From: Callaeas wilsoni
Taxonomy: Eukaryota > Chordata > Aves > Passeriformes > Callaeidae
Direction of reading: 5' to 3'
DNA: 64,000 nucleotides
Assembly (NCBI GenBank): GCA_013398955.1
Contig: VWPU01004156.1
Span: 1 to 64,000 of the forward strand
Positions 31,421 through 64,000 of the stretch are shown piece by piece (the first letter of the stretch is position 1; every line of letters begins with the position of its first letter). The position numbers were made by a program, and so were the translations under genes. Under the pieces are notes generated by a model. The model made no database searches. It was not told the DNA's origin and saw nothing but the letters and a program-made list of their open reading frames with translations.

Positions 31421-33312
31421 CAGACTACAAATCAGATAGGTCAGCAGCAGTTTTTGCTTTATACCAAGAAGTGAGAGATTCCAGGTGAAACATGGGATTA
31501 AGAAATGATGGTAGAAAATAATTCAAAAGCCAACCAGTGATGAATTCTGTTTAATACTAGGAAAGCCAAAAAGACACTCTTCAGACCAAAAAGTATTGAT
31601 TAAAAGAAAAAAAAAAAGAAAAAAAGAACAAGACATTTCAAAACGGTTGAAGCTGACATTATGTTGTTTTATTTCAGATTTCACAAAAGAAATACTTTAT
31701 AAAACTAAAATCAGTTAACCCAGCCACTATCAACAGAGGGTGGTATAAGCAAAAGACACTAGGTCAGAACCTGCAGTGAAGAGCCATCTGTTCCTGTCAC
31801 TGGAATGCTCCTGTACTACCAGAACACTTCACTGGGGGATGAAGATGGAGAGAACAGGGGTTTTACAGCAGTTCCGAGAAGCACAGTAACTCCTCCTAGT
31901 TGGTGCTTTGTTGTAACCCAGGTCTCCTCTGTATCATAAGTGTAACAAGGATTTACTGATTTCAGAAAGGACAGATCCAGCAGAGCAAAGGCAAGAAATT
32001 TTTCAACTTAATTTTATGCAAATTTCCTTTAAAAAGGTACTACTGTATTTTCAAATCAGACCAAACTGATTACTTAGCTAACTTACGTGGGATTTCCAGT
32101 CTCATTACTGAAAGGAAAATGAATACACAAGGCTTAAGCAAGCCCTGTGCTAAATAAAACATATAGGGGCTTTGGGTAGATACTTGTACGTTTGGCTGAG
32201 ATTTGATTATGGGAGAGCAGGGATGGGAGGACTTGGTCAGTTATTGTTAAGGAATTCTATTCTCTGCCCTTCCCATTCCAAATTTTTCACAGGGTGGCAA
32301 GACTGGAGGTGAGAGGGAATAAGGTAAAGCAATAATCTTAATGCTTTACTACGGTTCTGATAGAGTGGGCCAGAGAACCTTGCACAAATATAAACCAAGT
32401 ACCTGCCTACGGACAGCTCTGCCTGTTTTTATCATGCCCAAGGTACGGCTGTTCAGTACAGCAGCATCTGTCAAACCATCCACCCTATCTCCCAGGCCCC
32501 TCTCTCCTCTGAAGAGAACGTGACGGCAAGAATCCCTCCTTCTACCTATTTCTTTCTGAAAAGGGCAGGGCAGTGGGAGAAAGAATTAAAACTAAACAAA
32601 ACAAACAAGAAACCAGATTATTTCAAAGATGGGCAACTTTCCCTTGTAGAATAAACCTTCCCCTCCAAAAAGAGATGTTTCTTTGCTCCTATAACCCACG
32701 ATAAATTAAAACCAAGTAAGAAGTCTCTGGTTTGACACAATAAATACTTAGAATATAGCAAATTAAAAAATATAGTTACAAAACCCTCAGTGGAATTCTC
32801 TTTCTGACCTAAACTGCAGACAGATTCTTCACAGATAAAAAGTATCTCCAAAATCAGCTGCAGCTCCTCTCCTCTCCCTGTTCACTAGGCTTGGTCAACA
32901 AGTGCTATCACATACCCTTTGGAACACTGTTAAGACAAAAAACAATATAAAGCACAAGAAATCTACTCCTAAATTTGTTTTTTATACTGCCAAGGGTATA
33001 GGAAGCAACCTTCTGTGGGGAACCGTCGTTGCAGTGCACAGTGACAGAGTCACAGCACTACAGTTAACATGGACAGGGAGACTAGGGGGAAAAATAGCCA
33101 TAGGAAAGGAAGGAGATAGAACCCATAAAAGCTGGAAAAGGAAAAGATAAGCAAGAAAGAGACAGAAAAAGACCAACTGAGTCCAGCTGGACTTCCCAGT
33201 TCTGGCAGCAGAGCAGACGAGATGTTGAACAACAGGAAGAGTTCCTCGGGGCCTGTCATAACCAGGAATGCTGTTGGCATTTTCTTTGTCATTGACAGTG
33301 AGGAAGTAGAAG
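31421..33312 (-). other. FASN: FASN 3' untranslated region
   Basis: Minus-strand sequence after the FASN TAA (33313-33315). There is no competing coding signal. The first canonical AATAAA is at 31668-31673, giving a 3' UTR of about 1.6 kb; a second at 31421-31426 would extend it to about 1.9 kb. Fatty acid synthase mRNA in birds is known to have a long 3' UTR, which agrees. The interval contains no repeat family I recognise. Confidence 0.65.
31668..31673 (-). terminator. FASN: Likely FASN polyadenylation signal (AATAAA)
   Basis: The first canonical AATAAA on the FASN sense strand after the stop codon, about 1.64 kb downstream. A second copy at 31421-31426 could give an alternative, longer end. 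Confidence 0.55.

Positions 33313-64000
<30,688 letters not shown>

Overview
The window is vertebrate nuclear DNA, almost certainly avian. Three protein genes with many short exons and canonical splice sites were assembled by reading across introns: GPS1 (+ strand, complete), DUS1L (- strand, complete) and FASN (- strand, complete except its N-terminal ~152 residues). The order GPS1-DUS1L-FASN is the known vertebrate synteny block (human 17q25.3, chicken chromosome 18). Recognisable interspersed repeats are mostly CR1 LINE fragments, the dominant avian retrotransposon. The assembled FASN portion is 2360 residues; placing the ketosynthase cysteine at residue 161 gives a total of 2512, the length I recall for chicken FAS. 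Remembered residue differences from chicken suggest a bird other than chicken; the species is not determined.

Layout. 1-9.7 kb: CpG-rich promoter and 14 coding exons of GPS1 (COP9 signalosome subunit 1, 487 aa). 9.7-15.06 kb: intergenic, no gene seen, with one alternating purine-pyrimidine tract. 15.06-28.4 kb: DUS1L (tRNA-dihydrouridine synthase 1-like, 486 aa) on the minus strand in 13 coding exons, tail-to-tail with GPS1, with two large CR1 fragments in its introns. 28.4-29.1 kb: extremely GC-rich island upstream of DUS1L holding a 16-unit, 24-bp minisatellite with a perfect 96-bp higher-order period. 29.1-31.4 kb: a weak plus-strand ORF candidate, otherwise intergenic, with a MIR-like SINE relic. 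31.4-64 kb: FASN, 39 exons in the window, read from the thioesterase end (low coordinates) to the ketosynthase active site at the right edge.

The genes do not form an operon or a visible pathway. GPS1 acts in cullin deneddylation, DUS1L in tRNA modification and FASN in cytosolic palmitate synthesis. DUS1L and FASN are head-to-tail.

I did not find a previously undescribed system. The points most worth checking are a GC-AG intron in FASN, microsatellites that form or flank splice acceptors in DUS1L and FASN, the GC-box minisatellite at the DUS1L island, a partial copy of a FASN exon end beside a CR1 fragment, and an inverted repeat in a FASN intron. All coordinates were read by hand; each exon chain was checked by phase and codon count.
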